Shown piece by piece: positions 10,331 to 19,875 of a stretch of 64,000 nucleotides of DNA; position 1 is the first letter of the stretch, and each line of letters starts with the position of its first letter. The notes beneath the pieces are model-generated. The model was not told the DNA's origin and searched no databases. It worked only from the letters and a program-made list of their open reading frames with translations. The position numbers and the translations under genes were made by a program. Source of the stretch: an uncultured Candidatus Poseidoniales archaeon (GTDB taxonomy: Archaea > Thermoplasmatota > Poseidoniia > Poseidoniales > Thalassarchaeaceae); contig CACKMK010000001.1 of the NCBI GenBank assembly GCA_902601345.1, positions 111,810-175,809 of the forward strand. The letters run 5' to 3'.

Positions 10331-10334
10331 CTCC

Positions 10335-11237
10335 TCACTCCGTGAGTCGTGCTATCAGGTCTGCCTTCTTGCCGGAGACAGGTAGGCCTTCTTTCTTCAG
10401 CAGTTCCTTTAGTTGCGCTACGGTCATAGATCCAAAATCTGGTTTTACGTCTTCTGATGTATCCTCTTCCTTTGGAGGGGCTTCGTCTCCGACCTGAGCA
10501 TCAGTCGTAACCTCATTGTCTTCGGGCTCTGCTGAGTCAAGGGATTCTTGGGTTTCGTCGAGAGATTCTTGGGTTTCCTTGGCTGCCTTCTCCTCGGCCT
10601 TAATTTCCTCCAGAGTCGGGCCATCATCCACCACTACACCTTCCTGAATAAGCTGACTTCGCCTGAAGAATACCGCTCTAACCGGTTGAATCTTGGAGAT
10701 TGCAGTAGTCACGCTCTCCTCCAACGAACCGTCCATGAGTGCCTTTTGGACGTTAATCCAAGTAGAGTTCGCGCAGAATTTCAGTACGACGTCTCTAGCA
10801 ACGCTGCGAGTCTCGCTCTTCTGACTTGCCTTTACACTTGATCGGGTCACGATGAATGGCTTGATTCGAACGAAGAAGCCGTCATCAGTAACCACATCTA
10901 TCGTATCATCTACCTTTCCCCTATCTCTCCTGATCTGACGCCTGACGAAGTCCTTCATCACGTCATGGCCAATGAACTCGGTTATTGCGTCGTTGCCTAC
11001 TACATCAGATATCCTAAACTTGAGTTTGACATGCATCTTGGTGAAGTCACCATCAAGTTCGTTCTGCATTATCTCGTAAGTACGCCCAATTAGCAAGGCC
11101 TCCTCCTCTGCCAGGGTTTCCCCGATTACCTTGAAGGACCATGGGTTTCTGGGAGCTCTTATCGAGTACCACCTCTTGGCCTTCCACTTGTCTTTCTGCC
11201 TACGAGCAGCTGCTCTAGCCGATGCACCTTTGGCCAT
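10335..11237 (-). CDS. Ribosomal protein S3Ae/eS1 with C-terminal SAP domain
   Basis: 300 aa; N-terminal ~200 aa eS1-like (KDKWKAKRWYSIRAP...), acidic linker, then MTVAQLKELLKKEGLPVSGKKADLIARLTE (SAP pattern). Confidence 0.88.
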   Translation of the reverse strand: MAKGASARAAARRQKDKWKAKRWYSIRAPRNPWSFKVIGETLAEEEALLIGRTYEIMQNELDGDFTKMHVKLKFRISDVVGNDAITEFIGHDVMKDFVRRQIRRDRGKVDDTIDVVTDDGFFVRIKPFIVTRSSVKASQKSETRSVARDVVLKFCANSTWINVQKALMDGSLEESVTTAISKIQPVRAVFFRRSQLIQEGVVVDDGPTLEEIKAEEKAAKETQESLDETQESLDSAEPEDNEVTTDAQVGDEAPPKEEDTSEDVKPDFGSMTVAQLKELLKKEGLPVSGKKADLIARLTE

Positions 11238-11368
11238 TGAAATGTCTCCATAATTCGGGGGCTGCCCCGTTTGCGAGCCGTGCGAACTGCAACCAGTATT
11301 TGAACGGAGTGCTACGAATTGTTTCTTGAATGGGTGGCATTCAAGAAATGTTCCGGACAGGCGAAGAC

Positions 11369-11794
11369 ATGAGTGTGCACCGAGGAGAGTGGAGAGTTCA
11401 CGCGAGTGCCGTAGACGATATTCAGGTTATTGAGGACTCATTAGTCTGGTTGTGTGGGGATGGAGTCACAATATCTACACAAAAGGAAAAATCCACTCTA
11501 GGGGCTCCTATGTACACAATCTACGCGAATATGACTGCGAAGCAAACAATGTTCTCACTGGGTAGATTGGAGAAGGTTTCTATCGAGGGGATCCTATCCT
11601 CAGGATTGGAATCCAGGATAGACGAGGACAAGTACCTTCACTTGAGGATAGATTTAGCTGCACTGTCTAGGGGTAAAGGGGAAGTGACTCTAGACAAGGA
11701 CAAAATGGTTGCGAAGGGGAAATTCAAGTTGGAGGTTTATCCAGGTCAATCGACACATGGAGTCGCCAGGAGTATTTTCGAAGCTCTAATTTGA
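11369..11794 (+). CDS. PF01877/COG1325-like RNA-binding protein
   Basis: EWRVHASAVDD..., YLHLRIDLAALSRGKGEVTL pattern; likely start is internal Met at 11369. Confidence 0.55.
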   Translation: MSVHRGEWRVHASAVDDIQVIEDSLVWLCGDGVTISTQKEKSTLGAPMYTIYANMTAKQTMFSLGRLEKVSIEGILSSGLESRIDEDKYLHLRIDLAALSRGKGEVTLDKDKMVAKGKFKLEVYPGQSTHGVARSIFEALI

Positions 11795-11829
11795 AAATGA
11801 TACAAGTATTCATATGCCGTTAACTAGGC

Positions 11830-12120
11830 ATGCGCTTCAATATGACTCACGTAGTAACCAGCGCATGTGTTCAATGCAAGTACCAAGATTGCGTGCATGT
11901 TTGCCCAGTAGAAGCCTTTAGGGAAGCCGAAGAATATCTTGTTATTGATCCTGATGAGTGTATAGACTGCGCGGCTTGCATTCCCGAGTGTCCAGCAGAG
12001 GCAATATACGCCGATACTGACCTACCAGAAGAGGAAATGTCGTGGCTAGATAAAAATGAGGAAGAGGCCCCTGGCCTTCCCATCGCAGAGGGAGACTCTC
12101 CGGTTTTAGCCGACCAGTAG
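11830..12120 (+). CDS. Ferredoxin (7Fe FdxA-like)
   Basis: 96 aa; [15 protein letters not shown] and [12 protein letters not shown] cluster motifs. Confidence 0.88.
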   Translation: MRFNMTHVVTSACVQCKYQDCVHVCPVEAFREAEEYLVIDPDECIDCAACIPECPAEAIYADTDLPEEEMSWLDKNEEEAPGLPIAEGDSPVLADQ

Positions 12121-12168
12121 TCACGGGCCACTACATAGGTTCTTGAATATCGACTTAGAGGAATTGGC

Positions 12169-13158
12169 ATGAAGAAGAGGGTTGATTTAGGCGAAATGAG
12201 GCATGGCACGGAGCTCCTCAAGAGGGGTTTCGCAAAGATGCAAGAGGGAGGAGTCGTGATGGATGTAGTCACGGCAGAGGAAGCGCATATTGCGGAAGAA
12301 GCGGGAGCAGTCTCAGTGATGGCCCTAGAACGAGTCCCTGCTGATATCCGTGCTTCGGGAGGAGTTGCAAGGATGAGTCATCCTCAACTGATCAAAGAAA
12401 TCATGGAGACCACTAGCATACCAGTCATGGCCAAGGCCAGAATTGGACATGATGAGGAGGCCAGAGTGCTAGAAGCTCTGGGTGTCGACATGATAGATGA
12501 ATCCGAGGTTTTGACACCTGCTGACCCGTTCTACCATATCCCAAAGAACGACTTCACTATCCCTTTTGTCTGTGGTTGTACCAGTCTAGGTGAGGCGGTG
12601 AGGAGGATTGCCGAGGGGGCTGCTATGATCAGAACCAAGGGTGAGGCGGGCACAGGAAATGTGGTAAGTGCAGTCAAGCATGCTAGATTGCTAGAGGCAG
12701 AAATTGAGACGTCCAGTAATGCTGACTCAGATTCAAGAGCAGATATTGTCGAAAAGATCCTCGAAGGATACAGGAGGTTGGAAGAAAAATCCGAGATTGG
12801 TGCGAAAGTGGCTAAGACTCCTTTTGGAGAAATTGAGACCATAAGAAGCAATCTTGCGAGCGTTCTCGAAGAGGTCATTGATCTTGGTAGGCTGCCCGTG
12901 GTAACTTTCTCTGCTGGAGGCATTGCAACACCATCGGATGCGGCCCTGATGATGAGTCATGGTATGGATGGTGTTTTCGTCGGATCTGGCATCTTCAAGA
13001 GCTCTGACCCTGCAAGAACTGCGGAAGCGATAGTTCTAGCAACTCATCACTTCGAAGATCCCCAAGTAGTCGCAGAGGCTTCTGAAATGTTGGGAGAAGC
13101 TATGCCCGGACTGGAAATAGACAGTCTGGAAGTCAAGCTCGACGAACGTGGATGGTGA
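12169..13158 (+). CDS. pdxS: Pyridoxal 5'-phosphate synthase lyase subunit
   Basis: 329 aa; [44 protein letters not shown], characteristic of PdxS. Confidence 0.97.
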   Translation: MKKRVDLGEMRHGTELLKRGFAKMQEGGVVMDVVTAEEAHIAEEAGAVSVMALERVPADIRASGGVARMSHPQLIKEIMETTSIPVMAKARIGHDEEARVLEALGVDMIDESEVLTPADPFYHIPKNDFTIPFVCGCTSLGEAVRRIAEGAAMIRTKGEAGTGNVVSAVKHARLLEAEIETSSNADSDSRADIVEKILEGYRRLEEKSEIGAKVAKTPFGEIETIRSNLASVLEEVIDLGRLPVVTFSAGGIATPSDAALMMSHGMDGVFVGSGIFKSSDPARTAEAIVLATHHFEDPQVVAEASEMLGEAMPGLEIDSLEVKLDERGW

Positions 13159-14148
13159 CTAGCGCTTTCCGCCACGGGAGGTACCGAGTCTCCTAGATTT
13201 CCGTCTTAATGTTGAGCTTTTTTCACCTTGTTGCGATTCACCCTCCCCGGATACTAAGCCACCAAAAGTAACTGAGTTTCCTTCCAGAAGCATGTCAGCT
13301 AGGGAGTCTGCTAATTCCTCGTTCTGGTCGGGCCCCCTTAGCGCCTGCCTGACGGATTTGTTGTGATCTCGTACCATCTTCTCTCTCTGTTCATGCTGAG
13401 AACGTAGTTCGTCCCTAATCTCATTGACCTTGGATAGCATTTCTACCAGGGATGCGTGTGTCTCGTCTGCCTTTCCTCTTTCATGCACGAAAATTGCATG
13501 CAGCCTGTCTCCTTCACCTCTGAGGAAGTCACGTTCCTCGAACATCGGCTTTATTTCATTCCAAATTTCGTCGGCTAGAGAATTCTGTTCAAGCATTAGT
13601 TTGTGCTCATTATCGGCCTCGGCCCTCAGCCTCTGAATTGACTCGTCCATATCGCTCAAATCGATTGATATTATCCTCTGCTGCTCAACATGGGGAATTA
13701 ACTCGTCCCTTCTAGAAATCAAAGCCCTCAGCTTCTTGATCATCGAATTCTCTTTTTCCAATGTCAACGCGCCATCGGTCATGATTCTATTCTCGATCCT
13801 CTCTATCTCGCCGACTGTCTCCGAGAGCTGGATGACCACGGACTTTCCAGGACTTTGGTCCCTCGTACCCTTCTTTCTGGCGATGACCTCCCTGATGCTC
13901 TGTTGTATCTCATCCCTACTGGCTTGGTGAAGCTTGGCCTGAGCCCTGACTTTCTTTTGTTCTTCCATCTTAGCGGATATTGTTTCGTGGACTTCCTTCC
14001 TCTTCTCGTGAGCAGAGTTCCTCTGGTCTGCAGCACTCCTTGCAGAATCGTTATGAGAGTCTCTTTGGCTCCTAATTCTGCTAAGTTTTGATTCCATGGC
14101 ATGGAGCCTTGTCCTTAGGTCATCAGAACCCCTGTTGTCATGCTCCAT
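13159..14148 (-). CDS. Coiled-coil protein (COG1340-like)
   Basis: 329 aa almost entirely heptad-like charged coil, basic C-terminus RRKSRRLGTSRGGKR. Confidence 0.7.
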   Translation of the reverse strand: MEHDNRGSDDLRTRLHAMESKLSRIRSQRDSHNDSARSAADQRNSAHEKRKEVHETISAKMEEQKKVRAQAKLHQASRDEIQQSIREVIARKKGTRDQSPGKSVVIQLSETVGEIERIENRIMTDGALTLEKENSMIKKLRALISRRDELIPHVEQQRIISIDLSDMDESIQRLRAEADNEHKLMLEQNSLADEIWNEIKPMFEERDFLRGEGDRLHAIFVHERGKADETHASLVEMLSKVNEIRDELRSQHEQREKMVRDHNKSVRQALRGPDQNEELADSLADMLLEGNSVTFGGLVSGEGESQQGEKSSTLRRKSRRLGTSRGGKR

Positions 14149-14182
14149 GCAATTCGGACTAGTTTCCCCTTATTGAAGAGAC

Positions 14183-15757
14183 CTAAAGCCCGAATAACCT
14201 CGCTGCGAAAGGAAGAATGGGGGAAATAACTGCCAGAGCAGCACCAAACATGAATACTGCTCCGGTAGTCATCCTCAATCTGGTGAATAAGTCGGAGCGA
14301 ACCTGAGATGTCAGTACCTTTCCAGAGATTAGATTGCCCGACGAGTCCTCGAGCCTAACAGTGACTGTCGCATCGCCCATAGAAGAAGGGATCAGAGTTT
14401 GCCAGACAATTCTGGACTTTGACATAGAGGATGAAATTCTATGATATTCTGGTTTACCACTTTGTGGTTCTTTTTGGGGTTCAGACCTCAGTCTGTAGAC
14501 GCACTCGTTGGGTCTGAAATCGGGCGTCTGGACGCGCAGAATCAGATCTTGTACTTCGTCTGTGTGGTTGAGGACGTAAGCAAATAGATTAGCCTGCCCT
14601 AGAGTTAAATTCTCCATGTCAACATCGAACCAAATACCTCGTTTTGAAGGGCTTCCAAGATGCATACGCATTCTGTCATTAAGCCTGAAGAAAGGCGCAC
14701 AGCGCTCCCTTGCGTGCATAAGTAGGCGGTCTAGGGTCTCTTCTCCTAGTTCTTCATGATTGATAATCTGATCGATCGTCCTAGAGTCAACCAATTCGGA
14801 AAGTGCGAGGTGAAACTCATCCTCTTCTATAAGTCCTGACCGGTACATGTCTAAAATCAGAAGAAGGTACTCCTGTAAATCTGAGATATTTACGCCCTTC
14901 TTAAGGTCTGAATTGAAAGAGGATACATACTTGGAGAACCTCACTGCTAGGACGGGGTCGACATGAGCCCTGATAACGTCCGTGAAAGGTCTGTTTAGCA
15001 AGGCTGGGTGCATTGGAGGGGAGAATGCTTCTAGGAGGCCCCAGGGCTCTACCGTGTTGAACCTGGGTCGATTGGAAACCATGTATACGCTATGACCGGA
15101 AAGAAGTGCTCCGGTGGATAATGCGATTAGAACCGGTATTCCATCGGTTTCTGATGGAAATATTAAGCCAAGTCCGAGCATTATTGTGGACAGTGTCATC
15201 AGTGTTGTAGTGAGATTAAGTTGGTTTGAAGCTCCGTCAATGACGGCCTTCATCTCGCTATAGCCGTGTGCGCTACGGAAAGTAATGCCAGTAGAGACTA
15301 TTTCATCCGTCTCAATTTGGAAAATCCTCTTCGTGACCCATAGCAAGTAATGCAAGACGAATAGCAGAAGTAGATCTGCTACCATAAGAGCAAGAGAAAG
15401 CAGGTATACCGATTTTGAGAATGATAAGTCAAGGAATAGATCTCGTACACCGCCTTGCCACCATTCAGGATCGGAGCTTCGATAAGATTGAGCCAATCCA
15501 AATAACACTACAACAACGATTGGAAGGAATAGAATCAGGCGAGCGCCGCGGCTGATTAGTAAGTCATCGATGCCAGAGAGTATAGCCTCACGCCCCTTCA
15601 ATGTGGACTTTTGATCTGATTCGCTTGGATTTTCCTCGGACTTCGTAATCTCTTTGATGTCTGGAGCTGGGGGCGCTTCTGAGTGAAGTACTGACACCAT
15701 CGAGTCTATGTCGCTCTCCAAGTCAATAACGGTGGGGTTTTCTTCTTTAAGTGACAT
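14183..15757 (-). CDS. Membrane protein of unknown function
   Basis: 524 aa; several hydrophobic segments at N- and C-terminal regions; no recognised family. Confidence 0.75.
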   Translation of the reverse strand: MSLKEENPTVIDLESDIDSMVSVLHSEAPPAPDIKEITKSEENPSESDQKSTLKGREAILSGIDDLLISRGARLILFLPIVVVVLFGLAQSYRSSDPEWWQGGVRDLFLDLSFSKSVYLLSLALMVADLLLLFVLHYLLWVTKRIFQIETDEIVSTGITFRSAHGYSEMKAVIDGASNQLNLTTTLMTLSTIMLGLGLIFPSETDGIPVLIALSTGALLSGHSVYMVSNRPRFNTVEPWGLLEAFSPPMHPALLNRPFTDVIRAHVDPVLAVRFSKYVSSFNSDLKKGVNISDLQEYLLLILDMYRSGLIEEDEFHLALSELVDSRTIDQIINHEELGEETLDRLLMHARERCAPFFRLNDRMRMHLGSPSKRGIWFDVDMENLTLGQANLFAYVLNHTDEVQDLILRVQTPDFRPNECVYRLRSEPQKEPQSGKPEYHRISSSMSKSRIVWQTLIPSSMGDATVTVRLEDSSGNLISGKVLTSQVRSDLFTRLRMTTGAVFMFGAALAVISPILPFAARLFGL

Positions 15758-15761
15758 TTTT

Positions 15762-16430
15762 TTAACCGCCGATAGAATTTATTCTAGCCAGAATTCTCAT
15801 AGCGAGGGAGTCGGAAATAGTGAGAATGTTGCCATCACATGTCCTTGAGTCGGCTGAGGTTTCGATAACCGATCCAATCGTTATTCCGCACTCTCTGATA
15901 GTTACTGCCTCGCTAACTGAAGAAATTATCAGCTCCACTGTAGCAGAAGAATGGACTGGAAGTTTGGCAAGAGGAAGAAGGGTGGATATGCCTGTAGTTT
16001 CGAAGTCTCGCTCCACACTGGGTATCCTCTTCCCTTCTCTCGAAAACTCCGGATACCCAAGTAGACGATCAAGAGTAGATTCAAGATCAGAGCCAACTGC
16101 GTGTTCCATCTTACATGCCACTCCATGGACATCTCCATCAAATCCGATTACATCAGTAAGAAGTATTTCAAGTAGGATTTCCCTCCTTTTAATCCTTGCA
16201 GCAAGCTGGAATCCAGAGGGCGTTAGCCTAAATCCTCGATAGGGGATGTGTGTGACCATGTCTCGACTCGAGAGGCGTTGTATCATTTCAGTCACCGATG
16301 CTGCGCTGACTCCCTTGATGTCAGCAAGTTGATTGGTCTTTACGATGGCAGCGGGATTATCCGAGTGTATCTCGAACATAGTCTTCAGATACATCTCCTC
16401 TATTTCACTAAAATCAGACATTCTACACAC
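15762..16430 (-). CDS. DtxR/MntR-family metal-dependent transcriptional regulator
   Basis: 222 aa; EEMYLKTMFEI, LADIKGVSAASVTEMIQRLSSRDMV winged HTH, CKMEHAVGSDLESTL dimerisation region, C-terminal FeoA-like part. Confidence 0.88.
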   Translation of the reverse strand: MCRMSDFSEIEEMYLKTMFEIHSDNPAAIVKTNQLADIKGVSAASVTEMIQRLSSRDMVTHIPYRGFRLTPSGFQLAARIKRREILLEILLTDVIGFDGDVHGVACKMEHAVGSDLESTLDRLLGYPEFSREGKRIPSVERDFETTGISTLLPLAKLPVHSSATVELIISSVSEAVTIRECGITIGSVIETSADSRTCDGNILTISDSLAMRILARINSIGG

Positions 16431-17973
16431 CCTCTGCCTCGGCCATGAATTTGGTCTTACAAACCGGGCACCTAGACATTACCGGTCTCTTCTCAATCTG
16501 CACCCTCAGGGCCTGATCGCATGTGGGGCAATGGAGTATGTCATCAGAAGATTTCACAACGTTGATTTCTTCAGATTCTTCGTTTGACTCATCTGGCCCT
16601 CCAACCATGAATTCCATGGAGCACGCTGGGCACCTGACGCCACCTACGTGGTCATTCGGTACCATAAGTCTCTGATCGCAAAAACTACACGCAATCTCTC
16701 TTTTTTCAACTCTAAGTTGACTGCTCTGTGACTCCTTTGCCTCCCTCAGACGTAGATTAGAAGTATTTGGAGTCCTAGAGGAAACAGCTCTCCAAGAGAA
16801 TGTCCCTACGAGTATTATGAGGATGCCCGCGAGAATCCCGTATCCTGCAGCTAAAATATCGAATGGTAGCTCAGGTTCTTGGTCGTCGGTATTTGGCTCG
16901 ATTGAATAGATTCGCGTCGAAATAACGCCGTTTGATGACCATTGGACTTCCACGTCCACGTTATCATTCTCCATCCATTCAGAGATTGACATTTCAGTAA
17001 TTACAACTGATCCAGGAATTAAAGATGGGACTGTAGATTCGGCGAGAATCGTTCTCTCCGAAGATGATATCAGTCGCAATATCCCAGATTGTGTATTATG
17101 GTTACCCTCATTACTAAGTGTAATTGTAACCAAAACTCGTTTCCCGGGAGAGGGATGTTCTGGATTGAAAATAGCTTCCAATTTGATGGATGATGGATCG
17201 ATATTGGGAGCAGCAACAGATTCTGTCGTAATATTCTGAGAAAAGATGGATGACGTCCATTGTACCGGAATTGCCTGAATGGTGATCTCTGTGGTTTCTG
17301 GATTCCCTAAAGAGAAATCTATCACCCTGCGTCCAGGGTTTGCTTCAACTAGGATCTCCTGTAAATTCTCAGTCCCTCCGGCTATTTCAGTAGACACTGC
17401 TAGTAGAATTGGGCGAGCCTTTCCCTCGGATAGGAAAACGGAGACGTCAATTTCAAGCCCTTCGGTTGCAGACCAGGAAATCGAGTCTGTAGTTAGATTG
17501 AGAATCTGACTATTTGATACCTCAATAGACAGGTTTCCCTCCAAGTTAGTATGCCCTGTTTGCCCTAGGACTGAGAGTTGCCAGTTGAATTCATTGGTAC
17601 CAGGAAGCTCCAGGATGAAGCCGGTAGGAACCTCTCTGGTTGAGCCGGGGGAAATAGGGATATATTCTCCCTGAAATATTCGTTCGCTGTAGGTATGCTT
17701 GATTTGGAGAGACACCGAACCGCTGGAGTTGCCTTTATTGGTTACCATCAATGAGGCAATAAGGGTATCTCCGACATAGGCAGGCTCACCAGAGATTACT
17801 AGACCAGAATCTCCTGAAGATGTGAAATTAGTCGCGTTACTAGGGGTATTAGACTGCATTTCTGAGGTTTTATCATTAAGAATATCTGGTTCAGAGGCAT
17901 TGTCCACAATAGGAATTTGAAGAAGAATTACCATGACAGGAATGAGGATCTGGTACCTCAATGTCACTTTCAT
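16423..17973 (-). CDS. Secreted/membrane-anchored protein with CARDB-like Ig domains, TM and two C-terminal zinc ribbons
   Basis: Signal-like N-terminus; repeats like ISGEPAYVGDTLIASLMVTNKGNSSG and NPEHPSPGKRVLVTITLSNEGNH; TM; CSFCD...CPAC and CPTCD...CPVC. Confidence 0.75.
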   Translation of the reverse strand: MKVTLRYQILIPVMVILLQIPIVDNASEPDILNDKTSEMQSNTPSNATNFTSSGDSGLVISGEPAYVGDTLIASLMVTNKGNSSGSVSLQIKHTYSERIFQGEYIPISPGSTREVPTGFILELPGTNEFNWQLSVLGQTGHTNLEGNLSIEVSNSQILNLTTDSISWSATEGLEIDVSVFLSEGKARPILLAVSTEIAGGTENLQEILVEANPGRRVIDFSLGNPETTEITIQAIPVQWTSSIFSQNITTESVAAPNIDPSSIKLEAIFNPEHPSPGKRVLVTITLSNEGNHNTQSGILRLISSSERTILAESTVPSLIPGSVVITEMSISEWMENDNVDVEVQWSSNGVISTRIYSIEPNTDDQEPELPFDILAAGYGILAGILIILVGTFSWRAVSSRTPNTSNLRLREAKESQSSQLRVEKREIACSFCDQRLMVPNDHVGGVRCPACSMEFMVGGPDESNEESEEINVVKSSDDILHCPTCDQALRVQIEKRPVMSRCPVCKTKFMAEAEGV

Positions 17974-18066
17974 GTATGATGGCTCGAATGGGCATCGTAT
18001 GAATCAAACGCAGAAAAACACTCTGCATAGGGCTATAACAGAGGCATTTGCTCGATTCGAACAGAA

Positions 18067-18894
18067 ATGGACACTAGTGAACTGATGAGGGTGACTCCGG
18101 ATGAGCTTGCATCTGCACTACTAAATAGGAGAATGTTGCTCAAGGATAGCCTACCCGGAGTAATTAGGAATCTTGAGGCTGAAGAAGATACCCTATCTCC
18201 AAGGCTGGATAGGATGAGGAAATCCTTCGATGAAGCCAATGAAAAGGTTGCCAAATTCAAGGCCGAGAGGGATGATTTTCAGACCAGCGCTGGCGCTCTA
18301 ATTCCCGATGTTAAACGAATCAGGAAAAAACTGAATGAGTCCGGGGGAATGATCAGTCTTGATCCTAAATGGAAGAAGATGATGTTGCTGGAACAAATTG
18401 AGGAAATTGAGAGCAAGATCCAGACGTCAGCGTTAGACCATAAATCCGAAAGGAAACTACTGGAGGAAAGAAGAGCGTTAATTTCGGAAAATGACAAATG
18501 GATTAGAGATAGGAAGGACTCGAACCCGGAAATGGCAGAGTATCTGGAAAAGAATAAGCAGATGTCTAGATTATTCAAGAAAGCGGATAAGGCACATTCT
18601 CAAATGATTGGTGCCGTTTCTAAAGCACAACCACTCTATGAGAAGTTGACTAGTGCCTCATCGGAGATAAGAGAAATTAGGAGCCAATTGGACCGTGCCA
18701 AGGAGTTGCTCGCTCAGAGCGATAAAGCGATTGACTATTGGGAAAAAAGGATAGAAAACGGATTTGGAGATTTGGGGCCGGGTTTCAGAGATCTCCTCAA
18801 AGGGCAAAAAAACGTTGATACGGGGGGCAGTTCTTCTTTCGCCAAACGTTCTGGGAAATTGGAACAAACGAAATCTAGAGGTGAAGAGGAATGA
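18067..18894 (+). CDS. Coiled-coil protein (COG1340-like)
   Basis: 275 aa; extended charged coil; first of three adjacent coiled-coil genes. Confidence 0.7.
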   Translation: MDTSELMRVTPDELASALLNRRMLLKDSLPGVIRNLEAEEDTLSPRLDRMRKSFDEANEKVAKFKAERDDFQTSAGALIPDVKRIRKKLNESGGMISLDPKWKKMMLLEQIEEIESKIQTSALDHKSERKLLEERRALISENDKWIRDRKDSNPEMAEYLEKNKQMSRLFKKADKAHSQMIGAVSKAQPLYEKLTSASSEIREIRSQLDRAKELLAQSDKAIDYWEKRIENGFGDLGPGFRDLLKGQKNVDTGGSSSFAKRSGKLEQTKSRGEEE

Positions 18895-19850
18895 ATGATT
18901 CTTCAAAGGTTTACCAAAGTGATTTCGAGGACCTTTCTACCGATGAAATGGAGGCAATGATTGCTGAAAAGAAGAGCACTTTGAGATCATTGGATTCAGA
19001 GAAGAGGAATCTACAGACGGAAAGGAAGGAGCAAGTGCAGATTGTAAAGGCGCTCAGATCTGCGGTAGTTGGTTTAGAGCGATCCGGAACTGGGAGAAAG
19101 AAGCTTCTGGGGGAGTTTCATTCCATGAGAAAACAGGCCAAGATTCACAGAGAGAAAAGAGATGAAATCAACATAAGAGTCCCTCCCCCGTCGAAAATTC
19201 TAGAGGAGTGGCTTGGCGAAACCTACCTCACATTGACGAAAATAGACAATGACCTGACCGCAGTACCAATGTTGAATCCAGAACTATCGGCATTTAGCAG
19301 ATTCTTCGAGATCCAGTCTTCAATCAAAAAGAAGAGAGAAGCAGAGAAATCTCATTCTAAGTATATTTCCAAATTAAGTGAGATGCGAAAGATCTCTACC
19401 AAACTGGATCAAAACAAAGAAGAGATCGGCAAGGCAAAATCTGAATTGAAGGGAAATGCCCAAATCGAAGTGGACAAAATCAGTAGGAAAGATATAAGCA
19501 AGATTAGTAGAAGTATTTCCTCTATTGACGAGAGAATTGAATCAATCAAGATCGAAACAAATAGCGAAAGAAGTGTGTTGAAGAAGCTCCAGAAGTACTC
19601 TAGACTATCTGCAGTCAGAGGTTCTTCCAGCATAGATGATATTCGCGGAATCGCCGCTAAGGGGGGTTATCTTAGCTCTGAAGAATTAGGGCTGATACTA
19701 GAGACTGGTGGTTTTTCGTCAATCAATGATAGGAAGGATTCACTTCAAGGAGTACCAAAACAGGGTCGAATACCCAAAAAGAAGACCAGAAAGCTTGGTG
19801 TTTCCAGAAGAGGGGGGAGAAAAGGAAAGTCTGCCAGTCGTAGGGACTAA
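18891..19850 (+). CDS. Coiled-coil protein with basic C-terminal tail
   Basis: 319 aa; coil plus tail KKKTRKLGVSRRGGRKGKSASRRD; ATGA overlap with upstream gene. Confidence 0.7.
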   Translation: MNDSSKVYQSDFEDLSTDEMEAMIAEKKSTLRSLDSEKRNLQTERKEQVQIVKALRSAVVGLERSGTGRKKLLGEFHSMRKQAKIHREKRDEINIRVPPPSKILEEWLGETYLTLTKIDNDLTAVPMLNPELSAFSRFFEIQSSIKKKREAEKSHSKYISKLSEMRKISTKLDQNKEEIGKAKSELKGNAQIEVDKISRKDISKISRSISSIDERIESIKIETNSERSVLKKLQKYSRLSAVRGSSSIDDIRGIAAKGGYLSSEELGLILETGGFSSINDRKDSLQGVPKQGRIPKKKTRKLGVSRRGGRKGKSASRRD

Positions 19851-19875
19851 AGGCAAAATAATCGGTATGGCTTAA

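Noticed and set aside
10480-10600. Short direct repeat in the eS1 linker (ETQESLDETQESLD)
   Set aside because: Low-complexity acidic linker within a coding region; not treated as a separate repeat element.
11871-12272. 133-aa antisense ORF over ferredoxin gene
   Set aside because: Ferredoxin on the + strand has clear cluster motifs; the antisense frame has none.
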